Source of the DNA: Zymomonas sp.
GTDB lineage: Bacteria; Pseudomonadota; Alphaproteobacteria; Sphingomonadales; Sphingomonadaceae
NCBI RefSeq assembly: GCF_020216885.1
Contig: NZ_JAIWON010000042.1
Span: forward strand, 1 to 16,939
DNA: 16,939 nt
Reading direction: 5' to 3'
The notes under the pieces were generated by a model. The model was not told the DNA's origin. It did not search any database and saw only the letters and a list, made by a program, of their open reading frames with translations. Position numbers and translations under genes: made by a program. This document shows positions 13,572-16,939 of the stretch, one piece after another. Position 1 is the first letter of the stretch. The number at the start of each line of letters is the position of its first letter.

Positions 13572-16500
13572 TTAGGATTCGACCCTGTTTCGTCCATTAT
13601 TTTTGGCCCAGTAAAGCAAACTATCGGCTTTATCGAGGGCAACCGAAATAGATTCCTCTGTTGTTATTTCAAAAAGACCAATGCTGACCGTAATTTTTAA
13701 TTCTGTTTCACCATTCTTGATCACTATTTTCGTGAATTCATTGCGTATCCGTTCAGCGATATGGCGGGATATCTCAATCGAAGCCGAAATCGCTATGATA
13801 AATTCATCGCCTCCATAGCGACCGGCAAAATCTTCCTGACGGATATTATTGCAAATAATTGAAGCGGCATTTCGCATGACATCATCACCGACCAGATGGC
13901 CGTAACGGTCATTGATTTTTTTGAAATGGTCAACATCCAGCATTGCAATTGAGATTGCATTGTTATTCAACAAAGCATCCTGATGCAATTCGCTCAATTT
14001 AGCCATCAAAGCCCGACGGTTTAAAAGCCCCGTCAAAACATCAGTATTGGCCAGTTCACTTAATTGTTTATTCGCCTGCTGCAATTCATGGGTGCGGTCA
14101 TCGACCAAATGCTGCAATCGCCTTGTGCGTCTTTCTAATAAGAAGGTGCGAAATAAGACCGCCCAATATAAAGCCAGCAAGATTAACGCCACTACCGCGA
14201 TCCCAATGGGCCAATGTTCATACCAACGCGGCGCAACTTTAAACAAAAAACGCGCTTCTTTTTGATAAGAATGCAGACCGAGAACTTCTGCCCGCATATG
14301 CAGGGTGTAATGGCCACTCGGCAAATTGGTATAGATTGCCACCGGCGGGGTATTGTCCGGTATCCTAATCCATTCGGAATCGATGCCTTCCAGCTTGTAA
14401 CTATATCTGACATCATTAGGCGCACTATAATCAGACAAGATAAAGCCAACACGAAGCGATCGGGTTCCGGGTGGAATATCGAATATCTGGTCAGTATGGG
14501 GCAACAATCCAAAAGGCAGCGTTTTCTCGTTCAAATCAAGCGCTGTTATCTGAATTTTCGTCGCACTATTCCCACCATTGCCTAATTGAGCAGGCGAAAA
14601 CAGGATTTGTTCAGGCGCAATAACGGTTAACCCGTTGGTGCCACCGAAAAGGATTGACCCGTCTTCGGTTAAGACAGACGCTCTCTGGCTAAAATGACCA
14701 CTCGAAACATGGTCACGCTGCCCCAAAAAATGACTTTGTCTGTTAACGGAATCAAAAACCGAAATACCGTCGGGACTGGATGACCAGATATGACCGAATT
14801 TATCGACAATCAGGCGATTGATCTCATTCGATGAAGGTTTATTTTTCCGGTAGATATTATTGAAATTATATCCATTTTTTGTCGGAAAGAGATGGCTAAT
14901 CCCATTAAAACTACCAACCAACATACTATTATCATTGTCTGTCGCGAGGGATGTTACAAAGCTATGGGAAAAAAGCAGCCGTTCATCTGGCTTTCCTAAT
15001 AGATTATTAAATCCAGAGCGATGCGTGTCATGAATACTGATACCATCGGTTGTTGCGATCCAGACTTCTTCATTCGACCGCACGGCAATGTCTTTGATAT
15101 GGTCGCCAATCAGGCTGTTTTTGTCATCGATATTATGAGTAAAATGAGTAACTTTTTCGGTGCCTCTATCTTTGACGTAAAGACCGCTATTCGTTCCGAT
15201 AAAAAGATTATATTTGGTCTCAGCTAGGGCTGTAATCGTCTCTTTGCCTAAAATATCATCCATGATAGCGGTGGTTGAAAAATTATTCGGATCAATCCGA
15301 GCAAGCCCCAATGAACCCGCTAGAATAGCGCCATCCTTTGCCTGTAAAAAGGCTCGGACTGGCTGCGCCATTTGCAAGCCTTTCAGACTTATTTTCTTAA
15401 TCTGGCTTCTTTGCTGGTCGATCATGTTGATCATGCCATTTTGAAGACCAACCCATATTCGGCCTTTTTCATCGGCTAACAATGCTTCAATTGAATCGCT
15501 AATCATGCCGTTTTTATCGACCAGAATATCAGGCAAATTAAAGGCAATAGAGGGATGAGGATTCCATCTGGATACACCGCGATCGGTTGCAATCCAGATA
15601 CCGTCATCACGGTCAGCCATAAGAGACAGGATATTATTGCCGCTTACAGAATGGTCATTCAGCGGATTATGCGTCCATGTTCTGACATATCCGGTATATT
15701 CTTCTCCCGGAGGTGCGCATAATTTCCCTTTGGTTCCAGCTGTCCAAAAGGCATAATCAATAATACCGCCACCCATGGTCGCAATCCAGATATGATTATC
15801 CGGTAATTCGGCAAAGCCGTGAATACTTCTGTAATTCAAATAGGGTGATGAGGCTTTTAACGGTTTGGGCTGATAAAAACGGCCATCCGCGGTCATATAA
15901 AGACCACCATGAAAGGCTGATCCAACCCATAATCTATCGTCGCGATCTTGATAGAGCGCCGTAATCTGGCTAGTTAAAAGGGTATCTATTTCCTTTTCCG
16001 AAGAACGAAGCTCTGTAAAAACGTCATTCTCTTTTCGGCGGGAAAAAAGACCATCATTACTGGCAATCCACAGGCGATTATCCTTTGTTACCAAAAGATC
16101 AGTAATATGATGGATGTCTTTCTTATCCGAAAAGGGCAGCTTTTTTTCGTAATGAATAGAGTTACTACCCGCTTTTAGATGTCCAATTCCGGCATCGGAA
16201 ATAACCCAAAAACCGTTGTGGTTATCCGAAGCAATAACTTGGATAGATAGGCCGCGCCCTGTCGGGGCATCTGAAGATATCGGGTCAAAATAATTGTTTT
16301 TAGGATCGAAACGGATAACGCCCGCCGTTGCCGTTCCTAATAGAAAACCACCACTATTTTGGGGGCGCATGGTGCGAATAATACTGTCGGGCAAACTATG
16401 GGGCTGATTGGCTTGCGGCCTGAATAGCTGGATATGAAGCCCGTCAAAGCGAAATAGGCCATTCGCAATATTGATCCATATCAAGCCATCCGAATCCTGC

Positions 16501-16820
16501 ATAATTGCATTGACCGTTGTTTGCGGCAGATTCGGGATAGCGCCCATATCGGTAAAAAAAGCAGATTGGAAATTCTGCCAACCATGCATAGAATCGATAA
16601 CACCGGGCAAGTGAAAGGTTTTTTCTGCCCGACATTTGATGTCTTCATTCGCTGAACGCGAAGATATGCCTTCCCAATGAGACAATAGCGGGCGACCATG
16701 CGCAAGCATTGCCTGAACGGGTATGCCTAAAAAAAGACACCATAAAAATATCGGTAATAAAAACCGATAGAATTTTGGCCTTTTCGATTTGCCCGATATT
16801 CTCATGTTGAACAGTGTCAT
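13572..16820 (-). CDS. Membrane diguanylate cyclase with double propeller sensor (Reg_prop, Y_Y_Y, GGDEF)
   Basis: The 1082-residue protein would make cyclic di-GMP in response to a periplasmic ligand. A basic then hydrophobic N terminus (FYRFLLPIFLWCLFLGIPVQA) is a signal peptide or anchor. From about residue 95 to 745 I count 14 short repeats of the Reg_prop kind (WIATTDGISIHD, WIASNDGLF, WVGLQNGMI), enough for two seven-bladed propellers. A Y_Y_Y-like Ig domain follows (about 785-850, YSYKLEGIDSEW). A transmembrane helix (about 868-888) leads into a short coiled coil and a GGDEF domain with intact GGDEF at 1003-1007. RQED five residues before it fits the product-inhibition I-site. Start is uncertain: neither ATG 16820 nor the in-frame ATG five codons later has a ribosome binding site. 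The ligand is unknown. Confidence 0.92.
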   Translation of the reverse strand: MTLFNMRISGKSKRPKFYRFLLPIFLWCLFLGIPVQAMLAHGRPLLSHWEGISSRSANEDIKCRAEKTFHLPGVIDSMHGWQNFQSAFFTDMGAIPNLPQTTVNAIMQDSDGLIWINIANGLFRFDGLHIQLFRPQANQPHSLPDSIIRTMRPQNSGGFLLGTATAGVIRFDPKNNYFDPISSDAPTGRGLSIQVIASDNHNGFWVISDAGIGHLKAGSNSIHYEKKLPFSDKKDIHHITDLLVTKDNRLWIASNDGLFSRRKENDVFTELRSSEKEIDTLLTSQITALYQDRDDRLWVGSAFHGGLYMTADGRFYQPKPLKASSPYLNYRSIHGFAELPDNHIWIATMGGGIIDYAFWTAGTKGKLCAPPGEEYTGYVRTWTHNPLNDHSVSGNNILSLMADRDDGIWIATDRGVSRWNPHPSIAFNLPDILVDKNGMISDSIEALLADEKGRIWVGLQNGMINMIDQQRSQIKKISLKGLQMAQPVRAFLQAKDGAILAGSLGLARIDPNNFSTTAIMDDILGKETITALAETKYNLFIGTNSGLYVKDRGTEKVTHFTHNIDDKNSLIGDHIKDIAVRSNEEVWIATTDGISIHDTHRSGFNNLLGKPDERLLFSHSFVTSLATDNDNSMLVGSFNGISHLFPTKNGYNFNNIYRKNKPSSNEINRLIVDKFGHIWSSSPDGISVFDSVNRQSHFLGQRDHVSSGHFSQRASVLTEDGSILFGGTNGLTVIAPEQILFSPAQLGNGGNSATKIQITALDLNEKTLPFGLLPHTDQIFDIPPGTRSLRVGFILSDYSAPNDVRYSYKLEGIDSEWIRIPDNTPPVAIYTNLPSGHYTLHMRAEVLGLHSYQKEARFLFKVAPRWYEHWPIGIAVVALILLALYWAVLFRTFLLERRTRRLQHLVDDRTHELQQANKQLSELANTDVLTGLLNRRALMAKLSELHQDALLNNNAISIAMLDVDHFKKINDRYGHLVGDDVMRNAASIICNNIRQEDFAGRYGGDEFIIAISASIEISRHIAERIRNEFTKIVIKNGETELKITVSIGLFEITTEESISVALDKADSLLYWAKNNGRNRVES

Positions 16821-16939
16821 GTAATAAAAAACTAAACTAACATTCTATAGAAAGAAATTTATCATAAATATTTTAAAAAAAATAATTCCTTAAAAATAAA
16901 ATATAGATAAAAAATTATGGGTTTATTTGATAGTTTTAT
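16821..16939. other. AT-rich region upstream of the diguanylate cyclase gene
   Basis: This is very AT-rich DNA up to the window edge, expected to hold the promoter of the minus-strand gene. Several TATA-like hexamers exist on the minus strand, and none can be singled out. Confidence 0.3.

Overview
The window looks like chromosome of a moderate-GC alphaproteobacterium of the Sphingomonadales type. My best guess, from memory of gene content rather than from any search, is Zymomonas mobilis or a close relative. Supporting signs are the RNase III, S4 and agmatine deiminase/N-carbamoylputrescine amidase sequences, an OmpL-like (BBP2) porin, and frequent AT-rich intergenic DNA.

Positions 1-6336 hold a coherent accessory cluster. 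A class III PLP enzyme of the ethanolamine-phosphate/phosphohydroxylysine phospho-lyase type (minus strand, cut by the window edge) diverges from an APH-fold kinase. These are followed by an AraC-family regulator, a permease that closely resembles ethanolamine permeases (Eat), and an outer-membrane porin. Read together they suggest uptake of ethanolamine, phosphorylation, and phospho-lyase cleavage to acetaldehyde, ammonia and phosphate. This would be an alternative to the cobalamin-dependent EutBC route, none of whose genes is seen here. The substrate assignment is inference.

Positions 6404-9811 are mixed. They carry tRNA-Thr(UGU), rnc with a TTG start, a 170-residue protein of unknown function, a short-chain dehydrogenase with a strong hairpin over its ribosome binding site, a possible orphan small RNA ending in a strong terminator, and tRNA-Val(UAC).

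Positions 9954-10380 are a 427-bp dead, internally deleted IS5-family (IS427-like) element. Both terminal repeats and flanking TA dinucleotides are still visible.

Positions 10404-12318 are the two-gene aguA-aguB operon (agmatine to N-carbamoylputrescine to putrescine) with its terminator. Upstream is an intergenic stretch with ten perfect tandem copies of an octamer. Then comes rpsD (ribosomal protein S4) with its own promoter and terminator. The window closes with a 1082-residue membrane-anchored diguanylate cyclase, whose periplasmic part contains 14 propeller-type repeats, a Y_Y_Y-like domain and a transmembrane segment before an intact GGDEF domain.
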